A stretch of 62,236 nucleotides of DNA from Pseudomonas aylmerensis (GTDB lineage Bacteria; Pseudomonadota; Gammaproteobacteria; Pseudomonadales; Pseudomonadaceae). A program made the position numbers and the translations under genes. The DNA lies in contig NZ_MAUE01000001.1 of assembly GCF_001702265.1 (NCBI RefSeq), positions 111,780 to 174,015 on the forward strand. Direction: 5' to 3'. Position 1 is the stretch's first letter; every line of letters begins with the position of its first letter. A model generated the notes under the pieces. That model was not told the DNA's origin. It worked only from the letters and a program-made list of their open reading frames with translations, and made no database searches. This document shows, in pieces, positions 8,359-16,849 of the stretch.

Positions 8359-8531
8359 TATCCGGATAAAAATCCAGTCTCGCGCCCATCACGGCAGGGG
8401 CGGCGTAGGCCCCCTCCTAAACACTTGTAAAAAAAGCGCATACCTCCGGTCACGCCCAGCAATTGTAAAAAGAAATTTCAGAGCATCCCTGCGGTCAGTA
8501 TTTTCATCACCCACCCTTGAGGAAAACGGTC

Positions 8532-8957
8532 ATGAAATTCTCCGCAGTCTCCCAATCTCTGTCCCGCTGGGCAGGCAGTGCCCGGACGTTTTACGCGGCC
8601 GTCGCGTTGATTTTCCTGTGGAGCCTGAGCGGACCCTACTTCCACTACAACGACACCTGGCAACTGATCATCAACACCTCGACCACCATCATCACCTTCC
8701 TGATGGTGTTTCTGATCCAGAACACGCAAAACCGCGACAACGACATCCTGCATATCAAGATCGACGAACTGCTGCGTGTGTCCAAGGATGCGCAGAACGC
8801 GGTGCTGAGCCTGGACGGGCTGGACCGCAAGGAGCTGGAAAAACTGCGCAAGGAATACCGCAGCATCGGCGCCACCGGCAGCGTCACGCTCAATAGCAGT
8901 TGCGGCGAAGCCGTCGACGATGCGGTGCCAAATAAAACCGATTTGAACCAGGCATAA
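8532..8957 (+). CDS. Low-affinity iron permease-family membrane protein
   Basis: A 141-residue protein with two hydrophobic segments (about residues 22-38 and 48-66) and the family pattern FHYNDTWQLIINTSTTIITFLMVF followed by LIQNTQNRDNDILHIKIDEL. This places it in the Fe/Cu low-affinity permease family named after yeast Fet4. A transport function is not established for the small bacterial members. TTGAGGAAAAC before the ATG is a good ribosome site. A bidirectional terminator follows at once. Confidence 0.82.
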   Translation: MKFSAVSQSLSRWAGSARTFYAAVALIFLWSLSGPYFHYNDTWQLIINTSTTIITFLMVFLIQNTQNRDNDILHIKIDELLRVSKDAQNAVLSLDGLDRKELEKLRKEYRSIGATGSVTLNSSCGEAVDDAVPNKTDLNQA

Positions 8958-8995
8958 AAAAACGGCGGTTGGATGTGCTCCAACCGCCGTTTTTG
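8955..8995. terminator. Bidirectional terminator between convergent genes
   Basis: An 11-bp perfect stem (8963-8973 with 8979-8989, arm CGGCGGTTGGA) with a 5-base loop, seven A before it and five T after it. It sits between the permease-family gene and the convergent DUF4142 gene and should stop both. Confidence 0.93.
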
Positions 8996-9010
8996 CTACT
9001 GGCGAGAGTT

Positions 9011-9538
9011 TCAGCCGTCGCCTTGATGACCTTTACCGTAGGTCGATGCCAGGGCACGGGCTTTTTGCAGGCGCTCTTCCAACTTGGGCAGAGTCTCATC
9101 CACCAATGCCTTGATTTCCGGCACATCCGACGCTGCGCCTTCCTGTTTGAACAGGGCGATGGCGTCTTCGTTTTCCTTGACCTGCTGGGCGGTGTAGGCG
9201 GCGTCGAACGAGTCGCCGTCCTTGAGTTCAGGCATCAAGGTCTCGGCCTTGTCGACGATCTTCTCGCGCGGCGCCACCGGCAGGTCGAGCTTCTTGGCAA
9301 TGGCGGCCAGATGCTGGTTGGCCAGGGTGCGCTCGTTGATCACCTCGATGGTGTAGTCCTTGATTTCCTGGGACGAGGTCTTGGCGTGGGCCATGCGACT
9401 GGTTTCGATATCGGCCATACCTTTGGCCGAAGCCTGCTCGATGAATTCGGCAGGCGACTGGGCGAAAGCATTGCTGGCGCCGAGGCCCAGCAGCATCGCG
9501 AAACTGGCGGTGCGTAACCGGATAGCCATGCGGCTCAT
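9011..9538 (-). CDS. DUF4142-family periplasmic protein
   Basis: A 175-residue protein with a clear Sec signal (MAIRLRTASFAMLLGLGASNAFA), then the four-helix DUF4142 domain (ferritin-like fold): FIEQASAKGMADIETSRMA, EIKDYTIEVINERTLANQHL. Members are often stress-related secreted proteins; a precise role is not known. The ATG at 9538 is chosen because GGAGGAACC lies just before it; a longer frame upstream lacks a signal peptide. Confidence 0.85.
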   Translation of the reverse strand: MSRMAIRLRTASFAMLLGLGASNAFAQSPAEFIEQASAKGMADIETSRMAHAKTSSQEIKDYTIEVINERTLANQHLAAIAKKLDLPVAPREKIVDKAETLMPELKDGDSFDAAYTAQQVKENEDAIALFKQEGAASDVPEIKALVDETLPKLEERLQKARALASTYGKGHQGDG

Positions 9539-9656
9539 GATGGGTTCCTCCAGGGCAAAAATGGGTGCGGGGACTACACCCCGCCCTGGATTCGAATTTT
9601 TACGGCGGCAAAGGTTTAGAAAAAACTCGCCAGTACGACGAACGGTCGCTGCCGCC

Positions 9657-10298
9657 TCAGGCCGGTTTGCTGCCAAACAGCCCCGGCAATGCATGGGCCA
9701 GGGCGTTGATGGCAAAGCCGATGAACATCACGCCACAGAGTCGGGTGATCAGGATTTCATGCCGCTGATACACGGTACGCACCCGCCGGGCACCGACCAC
9801 GCCGATCAGGATCGCGTAGGCCAGCAGGCCGCCGACAAAGCTGAGAAAGATCAACGAAGGCAGCATCGCCCAGGTCAGCAGTTCGGCACGGCTGGACAGC
9901 AACGCAGTAAACGTCGCCACGGCCACCGGGTAGGCCTTGGGGTTGGTCAGGCCGAACAGGATGCCGTGCCAGAACGGATGCCGCGCGGCGCCCTGGGGCG
10001 TATCACTGCTGCGGTGCTGGGTGCGGATCGCGCGCCAGCCAAGCCAGAACAGGTACAACCCGCTGAGCACACCCAGTACATCAAATGCACGGCTGCCGAC
10101 TTCGCGCGCGCCCACAATCGCGATCAGCGCGGTGCTGCACCACACCACGTCGCCGAGCAAGTGCCCGCATAGAAAACCCGCTCCGGCACGTCGGCCACGG
10201 GCGGCGCCGATGCCGAATACGGCCAGCACGCCCGGCCCAGGCGTAATACCGTAGATGAAACCGGAGGCGAGGACGGCAAACAGCAAGGATGGGGTCAT
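9657..10298 (-). CDS. LysE/RhtB-family amino-acid exporter
   Basis: A 213-residue inner-membrane protein with about six hydrophobic segments. The family signature is GITPGPGVLAVFGIGAARGRRAG near residues 18-40, and GLTNPKAYPV lies in the middle. Exporters of this family remove amino acids or homoserine-lactone-like compounds by proton antiport. The ATG at 10298 is preferred over a GTG two codons earlier. It follows the fosA gene on the same strand with a 44-bp gap. Confidence 0.88.
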   Translation of the reverse strand: MTPSLLFAVLASGFIYGITPGPGVLAVFGIGAARGRRAGAGFLCGHLLGDVVWCSTALIAIVGAREVGSRAFDVLGVLSGLYLFWLGWRAIRTQHRSSDTPQGAARHPFWHGILFGLTNPKAYPVAVATFTALLSSRAELLTWAMLPSLIFLSFVGGLLAYAILIGVVGARRVRTVYQRHEILITRLCGVMFIGFAINALAHALPGLFGSKPA

Positions 10299-10342
10299 GG
10301 GCACGACTCTGACAGACGGTGGAAAGGTGTGGTGGATGTGCG

Positions 10343-10753
10343 CTAGGGGTAAAACTTCATGCCGGCGTAGGGCTTGTTGCGGCAGGCCTCAAGACGCGAG
10401 GCCAGGTCGCCGACATGGGCTTCGAGTTTGTGGCCATCGGGATCGAGGAAGTAGAACGAAGCCCCTTCACTGCGATTGTCGCGCCACTCTTGAACGCCGG
10501 CGGCGCGCAGCTGGGCAACCAGCGCGGTGAAATCAGCCGCCTCGACGGTAAACGCGTAGTGGGTGTAATCCGCCGCCGGCATGGACTCGCGAAGAGGGTC
10601 CAGCGACAGGCAGAGCCATAGGCCCGGCAAAGAGAGGTAGGCCCCGGTGTCCCAGGTGGCGTCAAGTTTCAGGTGCAACCGCTCATGGTAGAAGCGCACG
10701 CTGCGCTCCAGATCGGTGACGGCCAGGGTCAGGTGGTTGAGGCCTGAAAGCAT
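10343..10753 (-). CDS. fosA: Fosfomycin resistance glutathione transferase FosA
   Basis: A 136-residue vicinal-oxygen-chelate protein. The metal ligands align with P. aeruginosa FosA: His7 (GLNHLTLAV), His65 (DYTHYAF), Glu111 ([10 protein letters not shown]). The K+ loop and product-binding region ([16 protein letters not shown]) are intact. The enzyme adds glutathione to the epoxide of fosfomycin using Mn2+ and K+. It is a chromosomal copy, common in Pseudomonas, with no mobile element next to it. Confidence 0.93.
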   Translation of the reverse strand: MLSGLNHLTLAVTDLERSVRFYHERLHLKLDATWDTGAYLSLPGLWLCLSLDPLRESMPAADYTHYAFTVEAADFTALVAQLRAAGVQEWRDNRSEGASFYFLDPDGHKLEAHVGDLASRLEACRNKPYAGMKFYP

Positions 10754-10765
10754 GTGGGTTTCCTG

Positions 10766-11692
10766 TTATCGGGGGCCTACGGACAATACACCCTGCAGTT
10801 GCTCTTTCAACCACTGCAACCCCGAATCCCCACCGCGACGCGTATGCCACGCCAGCTCGAACGCAAACGAGGGAATATGAAACGGCGGCGGCACGGTCAG
10901 CAAGTGCTGATGATCGATGTTCAGCAAGCCTCGGGATGAGACGGTCAGGATCAGGTCCGTGCCCTGGATCAACTGCGGCGCCACGCCCCAGTGCGGCAGG
11001 CTGATCGCCACATGTCGGCGCTCACGAATCGCCGTCAGCGCGCGCTCGATTTCCGGCGTGCCGCTGCCGCGCATCTCCAGCAGTACATGGGGCCGCGACA
11101 GGTAGGTGGGCAGGTCCAGCACGCCGCCTTGCGGCAGGCTGGCGCGGTCCACCAGGCAGGTGTAGTGCTCGTCGAACAATGGCGTGGTGCGCAGTTCGGC
11201 GGGCATGTCAGGGAACACGCCAGCGGCCAGGTCGAGGTCGCCGTTGAGCACGCCGTCGACCATGCCTTCACGGCTGGCCTGGATGATTTGCAGGTCGATG
11301 CCCGGCGCTTCGCGGCGCAGGGTGCGCACCAGTCCGGGCAGGAATATCGCCGCGCTGTAGTCCGACATCGCCAGCCGAAAACGCCGCTTGGCCGAGGCCG
11401 GGTCGAAGCGATTCGGCGCCAGCAGTGCCTGCACCTGCGCCAATGCTTCGGCCAGCGGTGCCGCCAACTCCAGGGCGCGGGCGGTGGGTACCAGGCTGCC
11501 GCCCTGGCGCACCAGCAACGGGTCGCCCAGCAGGTCACGCAGACGCGCGAGCGCATGGCTGACGGCGGGCTGGCTCAGGTGCAGGCGCTCGGCGGCCCGC
11601 GTGACATGTTGCTCACTGAGCAAGGCGTCGAGGATCACCAACAGGTTAAGGTCGATGCGGCGCAGATCATTCATCAGCTGCATGCCTGACAT
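10766..11692 (-). CDS. LysR-family regulator (NodD/LinR-like branch)
   Basis: A 308-residue LTTR. It begins LRRIDLNLLVILDALLSEQHVTRAAERLHLSQPAVSHALARLRD, the DNA-binding domain typical of the NodD/SyrM/NahR branch, followed by the effector domain (FRLAMSDYSAAIFLP). Possible starts at 11692, 11683 and 11674 cannot be separated; the third (MNDLRRIDLN) matches the usual LTTR length best. It is divergent from the YdcZ-type transporter at 11761 and lies 12 bp upstream of fosA on the same strand. Confidence 0.88.
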   Translation of the reverse strand: MSGMQLMNDLRRIDLNLLVILDALLSEQHVTRAAERLHLSQPAVSHALARLRDLLGDPLLVRQGGSLVPTARALELAAPLAEALAQVQALLAPNRFDPASAKRRFRLAMSDYSAAIFLPGLVRTLRREAPGIDLQIIQASREGMVDGVLNGDLDLAAGVFPDMPAELRTTPLFDEHYTCLVDRASLPQGGVLDLPTYLSRPHVLLEMRGSGTPEIERALTAIRERRHVAISLPHWGVAPQLIQGTDLILTVSSRGLLNIDHQHLLTVPPPFHIPSFAFELAWHTRRGGDSGLQWLKEQLQGVLSVGPR

Positions 11693-11695
11693 TAG

Positions 11696-11712
11696 AATTT
11701 GGAATTTAAATT
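11696..11712. promoter_or_regulatory. Possible LysR box between LysR gene and ydcZ-like gene
   Basis: AATTT-N7-AAATT in a 68-bp divergent intergenic region contains a T-N11-A core and is AT-rich against a GC-rich background. This is the form and place expected for a LysR operator. It is weak evidence on its own. Confidence 0.4.
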
Positions 11713-11760
11713 TGCGCGACGAATAGCCTAGAGTCCAGCAAAACCTCTGGGAGATTCACC

Positions 11761-12249
11761 ATGACCACGTTGCACTGGCTGGGATTATTGGCGTTGGCGG
11801 TGATTGCCGGCGCGGTGGTGCCGTTTCAAAGCGCGATCAACGCCAACCTCGGGCGCGGGCTTGGCCACCCGCTCTGGGCCACGCTCGCCTCGTTGCTGGT
11901 GAGCATTATCGTGCTGCTGCCGGTCATCATCGCGCTGCGCCTGCCGTTGCCAAGCCTGGCATTCATCAGCAAGGCGCCGTTGTGGATGTGGGCCGGCGGC
12001 GCATTCGGGGTGTGTTTTATTTCCCTGGCGTTGATGCTGCTGCCCAAGCTGGGCGCGTCGGGGTTTATTGCGTTGGCCATGGCCGGGCAGATTCTTGCCT
12101 CGCTGCTGCTCGACCATTTCGGCCTGTTCGGCCTGGTGGAGCGCCAACTGACAACGCCCCGCGTGTTGGGGGCGCTGCTGTTGATCGGCGGCGTGGCGTT
12201 GATTCAGTTCAGCGCCACGCCGGCCCGGGCCTTGGCGACGGCGGGCTGA
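11761..12249 (+). CDS. DMT-family transporter, YdcZ/DUF606 type
   Basis: A 162-residue protein with five hydrophobic segments. The motif AGAVVPFQSAINANLGRGLG (residues 21-40) is characteristic of the DUF606/YdcZ small-transporter family. CTGGGAGATTCACC before the ATG holds a usable ribosome site. It is probably controlled by the divergent LysR. Its TGA directly abuts the stop of the convergent MFS gene (12249/12250), leaving no room for a terminator between them. Confidence 0.87.
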   Translation: MTTLHWLGLLALAVIAGAVVPFQSAINANLGRGLGHPLWATLASLLVSIIVLLPVIIALRLPLPSLAFISKAPLWMWAGGAFGVCFISLALMLLPKLGASGFIALAMAGQILASLLLDHFGLFGLVERQLTTPRVLGALLLIGGVALIQFSATPARALATAG

Positions 12250-13581
12250 TCAGCCTTTATCGAGGGTGCGCAGTTTCTGCGGCAGGCCCCACAGCAGCAG
12301 CGCCGCGGCCAACAGCGCGCACACCCCGATCACGTAGAGCGCCGGGGTGGTGCTGCCGGTCAGGTCCTTGATCCGCCCCACCATTACCGGGCTGACGATC
12401 CCACCGAACTGCCCGAGGGTGTTGATCACCGCGATCCCACCCGCCGCGCCCGCACCGGCGCCGGCCAGCAGCTTGGGAGGCAGCGTCCAGAAGGTCGGGA
12501 TCGAGGCGATGATGCCCGCGCCCAACATGCCCAGGGCGATGATCAGGAACGTCGTGTGGTCGGCAAAGATCCCGGCACTGAAGAAGCCCACCGCGCCGAG
12601 CACCACCAGGCCGCAGACAAACTTGCGGCGCTCGCCGGTGGCATCCGACAGACGCCCGATCACCACCATGCTGATCGCACCGCACACATACGGGATGGCC
12701 GTGAGCAGGCCAATCATTACCGGGCTCTGGGTGCCGGCGCTGCGGATTAATTGCGGTGCCCAGAAGTTGAGGCCGTAGGAAGCGACCTGGATCAGGAAGT
12801 AGATAAAGCCGAGCATCAAGAAACCCGGAATACGTATCGCCGACAGCAGTGAACCGCCATGGGTGTTCGGTTCATGCTTGGCGATGCGGCTCGACAGCAA
12901 GGCCTTTTCCGCAGAAGTCAGCCAATGGGCGTCTTCGATACGGTCCTTGAGCAACGTCAACACCAGGAACCCCAGGCCGATGCACGGCAAGCCGCCGAGC
13001 AGGAACAGCCAGTGCCAGCCGCGCATCTGCAGTACACCGTCGAGGTGCTCGAGCACCAGGCCGGAAAACGGTGCACCCACCAAGCCGGCGAAGGCTGAGG
13101 CCAGGAACAGCATCGAGGTGATGCGCCCACGGAAATGCTGCGGGAACCACAGGGTCAGGTAGTACAACACGCCAGGTGCAAAGCCCGCCTCCATTGCGCC
13201 GATGATGAAGCGCAGGCCATAGAACTGCCACTCGGCCGTGACAAACACCATGGCCGCCGTGGCCAGGCCCCAGGACATCATGATCCGCGCGATCCAGCGC
13301 CGGGCGCCGACCTTGTACAGCATCATGTTGCTCGGTACTTCAAAGATCACATAGCCCACCACAAACAAACCGGCGCCCAGGCCGTAGGCGGTGTCGCTGA
13401 GGCTCAGGTCGGTTTGCAGCTGAAACTTGGCGAAGCTGATGTTGATACGGTCAAAAAACGCGAACAGGTAACACACCATGATCAGCGGCATCAGGCGCCA
13501 GGCGACCTTGCTGACCAGGGCTTTTTCGGCATCGATTTCAGCGGCCGGGCGCGCGCCGGCCTCCAACGTATTAGTGCTCAT
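12250..13581 (-). CDS. MFS transporter, anion:cation symporter (ACS) family
   Basis: A 443-residue, 12-segment permease. Signatures of the ACS/phthalate/tartrate branch: LMPLIMVCYLFAFFDRINIS, YVIFEVPSNMMLYKVGARRW and EAGFAPGVLYYLTLWFP. These take up organic anions with protons. It lies 60 bp downstream of the HMG-CoA-lyase-like gene and is the third gene of a CoA-transferase/lyase/permease unit. The likely cargo is the free organic acid those two enzymes process. Confidence 0.88.
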   Translation of the reverse strand: MSTNTLEAGARPAAEIDAEKALVSKVAWRLMPLIMVCYLFAFFDRINISFAKFQLQTDLSLSDTAYGLGAGLFVVGYVIFEVPSNMMLYKVGARRWIARIMMSWGLATAAMVFVTAEWQFYGLRFIIGAMEAGFAPGVLYYLTLWFPQHFRGRITSMLFLASAFAGLVGAPFSGLVLEHLDGVLQMRGWHWLFLLGGLPCIGLGFLVLTLLKDRIEDAHWLTSAEKALLSSRIAKHEPNTHGGSLLSAIRIPGFLMLGFIYFLIQVASYGLNFWAPQLIRSAGTQSPVMIGLLTAIPYVCGAISMVVIGRLSDATGERRKFVCGLVVLGAVGFFSAGIFADHTTFLIIALGMLGAGIIASIPTFWTLPPKLLAGAGAGAAGGIAVINTLGQFGGIVSPVMVGRIKDLTGSTTPALYVIGVCALLAAALLLWGLPQKLRTLDKG

Positions 13582-13641
13582 GGGTTTCTCTCCAGCGGAC
13601 TGCTCACAGGCGTCCGATTGTTTTTGTTGTCTGGTGCGGCG

Positions 13642-14583
13642 TTACAGCGTGGCGATGTAGGCCGGTGGCGGATGCAAGTCGCTGTTGCGCCCGGCCTTGG
13701 CCACCTGGCCGGGCAACTCATGGCCAAGCAAGGCCGGCAAGCGCCGGGACATATGCAGCAGGTGCGGCAGGTCGATACCGGTGTGAATGCCGACCTCGTC
13801 ACACAGGTTGACCAGGTCTTCGGTGCAGATATTGCCCGACGCCCCCGGCGCAAACGGACAGCCGCCGAGGCCACCCAGCGCCGCATCAAAACGTCGGGCG
13901 CCGGCCTCGTAGGCAGCCAGCACATTGCACAAGCCCAGGCCGCGGGTGTTGTGGAAATGCAGGGTCAGGTCGCCCGCCGGCACACGCTGCAACACACGTT
14001 TGACCAGACGTTCCACCTGGCGCGGGTTGGCCATGCCGGTGGTGTCGGCCAGGCTGATGCCCTGGATGCCGAGGGCTTGATACGCGTCGACAATCTGTAG
14101 CACGCGGTCTTCATCGATCTTGCCTTCGAACGGGCAGCCGAAGGTGGTGGCGATGCTGCCATTGAGGCGCACCGCGTGATCGGCGGCAAAGCGCACGATG
14201 TCACCGAACGCTGCCAGCGAGGCCTCGCAGCGCATGCGCATATTCGCCAGGTTGTGGGTCTGGCTGGCGGACATCACCAGGTTCAACTCATCGGCGCGCG
14301 ACTCGATGGCGCGCTGGGCGCCCTTGAGGTTGGGGATCAGCGCCACATAGATCACCCCGGGTTTGCGCGCGATGCCCTGGAACACCTGCTCGCCGTCGCG
14401 CAACGCGGGGATGGCCTTGGGCGACACAAACGAACCGGCTTCGATACGCGAAAAACCGGCCAGCGACAACTGATCGATCAGCGCGATCTTGTCGACGGTC
14501 TCGACCCAGGTCGGTTCGATTTGCAGGCCATCGCGCGGGGAGACTTCCTGCACGATCAGCGGGTCCCCATAGTCAGTGATCAT
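13642..14583 (-). CDS. Hydroxymethylglutaryl-CoA lyase-family enzyme
   Basis: A 313-residue TIM-barrel enzyme of the HMGL-like family. The start has VSPRDGLQIE (catalytic Arg-Asp, normally GPRDGLQNE), the middle HFHNTRGLG carries the metal-binding His pair, and the signature GGLGGCPFAPGASGN holds the catalytic Cys. HMG-CoA lyase makes acetoacetate plus acetyl-CoA; relatives cleave citramalyl-CoA-like substrates. Its ATG overlaps the TGA of the CoA-transferase gene (ATGA, 14580-14583). The classical leucine-pathway neighbours (liu genes) are absent, so a dedicated hydroxy-diacid pathway is more likely. Confidence 0.87.
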   Translation of the reverse strand: MITDYGDPLIVQEVSPRDGLQIEPTWVETVDKIALIDQLSLAGFSRIEAGSFVSPKAIPALRDGEQVFQGIARKPGVIYVALIPNLKGAQRAIESRADELNLVMSASQTHNLANMRMRCEASLAAFGDIVRFAADHAVRLNGSIATTFGCPFEGKIDEDRVLQIVDAYQALGIQGISLADTTGMANPRQVERLVKRVLQRVPAGDLTLHFHNTRGLGLCNVLAAYEAGARRFDAALGGLGGCPFAPGASGNICTEDLVNLCDEVGIHTGIDLPHLLHMSRRLPALLGHELPGQVAKAGRNSDLHPPPAYIATL

Positions 14584-15773
14584 TGCACCACTCCCGAAGT
14601 TTTCAGGCGTTGGATATCGGCGCCGGTAAGGCCCAGGCTGCCAAGGATGTCATCGGTGTGCTGGCCCAGGGCCGGGCCCTGCCAGTTGACGCCACCGGGG
14701 GTTTCGGAAAGTTTGGGCACGATGCCGGGCATCTTCACCGACACACCACCAGGCAACTCGGCATCGAGCAGCATTTCGCGCGCCTGGTAATGCGGGTCGC
14801 TGACGATATCCGCCACCGAGTAGATGCGTCCGGCCGGCACTTCGGCAGCTTCCAGGGCGCTGAGCACCTGGTCGATGGGCAAGCTGCTGGTCCAGTGGGT
14901 GATCGCGGCATCCAGCAATCCACTCTTCGCCGCGCGGCCGTCGTTGTGGGCAAACTCAGGGGCTTCGGCCAGGTCGACGCGGCCGATGGCGGTCATCAGG
15001 CGCTTGTAGATCGGGTCGCTGTTGCCGGCGATCACCACATAAGCACCGTCGGCGGTCAGGTAGGTATTGGACGGCGCAATGCCAGGCAAGGCCCCCCCAC
15101 TGCGTTCTCGCACGTGGCCGAGCATGTCGTATTCCGGCACCAGGCTTTCCATCAGGTTGAACACGCTTTCGGCGAGGGACACATCGACAATCTGCCCGTC
15201 GCCCTGGCCGGTCTTGACCCGCAGCAGCGACATCAGCGCGCCGATCACACCGTGCAACGAGGCAAGGGAGTCACCCAGGCTCACGCCGACCCGCGCCGGT
15301 GGCGAATCCGGGTTGCCGGTGGTGTAGCGAATGCCGCCCATGGCCTCGCCGATCGCACCAAAGCCTGGGCGGTCGCGGTAAGGGCCGGTCTGGCCATAGC
15401 CGGAGATGCGCACCAGGGTCAGCTTGGGGTTGAGCGCGTGCAGCACGTCCCAGCCCAGGCCGAGTTTTTCCAGGCCACCGGGGCGCAGGTTTTCGATCAG
15501 CACGTCGGCGTCGCCCAGCAGCTGCTTGATCAGGCCCAGGCCTTCAGCGGACTTGAGGTCCAGCGCCAGGGACTTCTTGTTGCGCGATTGCAAGTACCAC
15601 CACAGCGATGTGCCTTCGTGCAGCTTTCGCCATTTGCGAAGTGGATCGCCCTGGCCCATGGCTTCGATCTTGATCACCTCGGCACCGAATTCGCCCAGCA
15701 GCCGGGCGGCGAACGGCGCGGCAATCAGCGTACCGATCTCGATCACCTTGATACCGCTCAGGGGAGCCGTCAT
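14580..15773 (-). CDS. Class III (CaiB/BaiF) CoA-transferase
   Basis: A 397-residue family III CoA-transferase. It opens PLSGIKVIEIGTLIAAPFAARLLGEFGAEVIKIE, followed by NRNKKSLALDLK-like sequence (RNKKSLALDLKSAEG) and FGAIGEAMGGIRYTTG. The catalytic aspartate is Asp168 in SLGDSLASL. It moves CoA between organic acids, here probably from succinyl-CoA to the acid later cleaved by the coupled lyase. The ATG at 15773 has no strong SD (upstream AAGAGGTACACCCC). A LysR-type palindrome lies 85 bp upstream. Confidence 0.88.
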   Translation of the reverse strand: MTAPLSGIKVIEIGTLIAAPFAARLLGEFGAEVIKIEAMGQGDPLRKWRKLHEGTSLWWYLQSRNKKSLALDLKSAEGLGLIKQLLGDADVLIENLRPGGLEKLGLGWDVLHALNPKLTLVRISGYGQTGPYRDRPGFGAIGEAMGGIRYTTGNPDSPPARVGVSLGDSLASLHGVIGALMSLLRVKTGQGDGQIVDVSLAESVFNLMESLVPEYDMLGHVRERSGGALPGIAPSNTYLTADGAYVVIAGNSDPIYKRLMTAIGRVDLAEAPEFAHNDGRAAKSGLLDAAITHWTSSLPIDQVLSALEAAEVPAGRIYSVADIVSDPHYQAREMLLDAELPGGVSVKMPGIVPKLSETPGGVNWQGPALGQHTDDILGSLGLTGADIQRLKTSGVVQ

Positions 15774-15857
15774 GGGGTGTACCTCTTGTTCTTGGAATGT
15801 GCGGCCAAGGCTAGAGGACAGTCGCAGGAAAAATCCAACCGTCAGTTGGCAAGGAGC

Positions 15858-15874
15858 GTTCGCGAAACGCGAAC
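15858..15874. promoter_or_regulatory. Perfect palindrome GTTCGCG-AAA-CGCGAAC, candidate LysR operator
   Basis: A 7-bp perfect inverted repeat around AAA, lying 85 bp before the CoA-transferase ATG and between it and the LysR gene at 15941. Position and form fit control of the CoA-transferase/lyase/MFS unit by that regulator. Confidence 0.6.
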
Positions 15875-15900
15875 ACACTGGTGGGCGACCGGATGCTTGA

Positions 15901-15938
15901 GCCCTGCGGCGATGTCGAGATCGCCATCGCCGCAGGGC
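15901..15938. terminator. Strong stem-loop after the LysR gene
   Basis: A 14-bp perfect stem (GCCCTGCGGCGATG, 15901-15914, with 15925-15938) around a 10-base loop, 2 bases past the LysR stop on the minus strand. There is no T-run in the minus direction, so it may be a weak terminator or an mRNA 3'-end stabiliser. Confidence 0.6.
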
Positions 15939-15940
15939 TT

Positions 15941-16849
15941 CTACAGGGGCGCGCTGAGGTAGTCGAACAGCAAGCGGCTGACGGGCGACAACTGCGCTTC
16001 ATCGCGCACCACCAGGATCAGGCTGCGGTGCGACCATGCATCGGTCAGCGGCACCGCGTGCAATCCCAGCGCGCGGCCAAACAGTTCGTAGGCCTTCTGC
16101 GGCAGGATGCCGATACCCATATTGGCCTGGACCATCCGGCACATCGCATCAAACCCCGGCACGTGGATGCGCAGGCGCAACATTTTGCCGGCCTCGCGCG
16201 CGGCGGCGTGGGTGCGCATGTTGATCGAGCTGGCGGCGTGCAGGCCAACGTAGTCGCTGTCCAGGGTGTCGGCGAAAGCCAGGGATGAGCGCGCCGCCAA
16301 TGCGTGATCCGCCGGCATCAGCACCACCAGTTTGTCATGGCGATAGGTCACGCTGGGCAGGCCCTTGGTGTCGGTATCGCTGGAGCAGATGCCCAGGTCG
16401 GCGACGCCATCCAGCACGCCCTGGACCACGCCGTTGCTGGGGCGCTCTTCAAGGTCGGTCTTGACTTCGGGGTGCAGTTCGGAAAAATCGCGCAGGTCTT
16501 CCGGAAGGAACTCAATGATCGCCGACAAATTGGCCAGCATCCGCACGTAACCACGCACACCGTGGCTGTGCTCACCGAGTTCCAGGCCCATTTTTTCCAC
16601 GTTGAACAGCATCTGCCGCGCATGGTGCAACAGGGTCTCGCCGGCCGCGGTCAGGTCCATGCCCTTGGCCCGACGTACGAACAGGCTCACGCCGAGCACC
16701 TGCTCCAACTCCATCAGGCGCTTGCTGGCAGCCGACACCGCGATGGCTTCGCGGGCCGCGGCGCGGGTCAGGGTGCCCTCCTCGAACACCGCGACGAACA
16801 GTTGCAGGGTGATCAGGTCCAGGCGGCGCACCAGGCTCTTGTGCAACAT
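15941..16849 (-). CDS. LysR-family regulator of the CoA-transferase/lyase operon (predicted)
   Basis: A 302-residue LTTR: DNA-binding domain LDLITLQLFVAVFEEGTLTRAAAREAIAVSAASKRLMELEQVLG (residues 10-53 region) and an effector domain from about residue 95 (GYVRMLANLSAIIEFLP). It lies upstream of, and on the same strand as, the CoA-transferase operon. Its ATG overlaps the TGA of the upstream epimerase gene by one base (TGATG at 16847-16851), so it is translated with that gene. The inducer is unknown. Confidence 0.88.
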   Translation of the reverse strand: MLHKSLVRRLDLITLQLFVAVFEEGTLTRAAAREAIAVSAASKRLMELEQVLGVSLFVRRAKGMDLTAAGETLLHHARQMLFNVEKMGLELGEHSHGVRGYVRMLANLSAIIEFLPEDLRDFSELHPEVKTDLEERPSNGVVQGVLDGVADLGICSSDTDTKGLPSVTYRHDKLVVLMPADHALAARSSLAFADTLDSDYVGLHAASSINMRTHAAAREAGKMLRLRIHVPGFDAMCRMVQANMGIGILPQKAYELFGRALGLHAVPLTDAWSHRSLILVVRDEAQLSPVSRLLFDYLSAPL

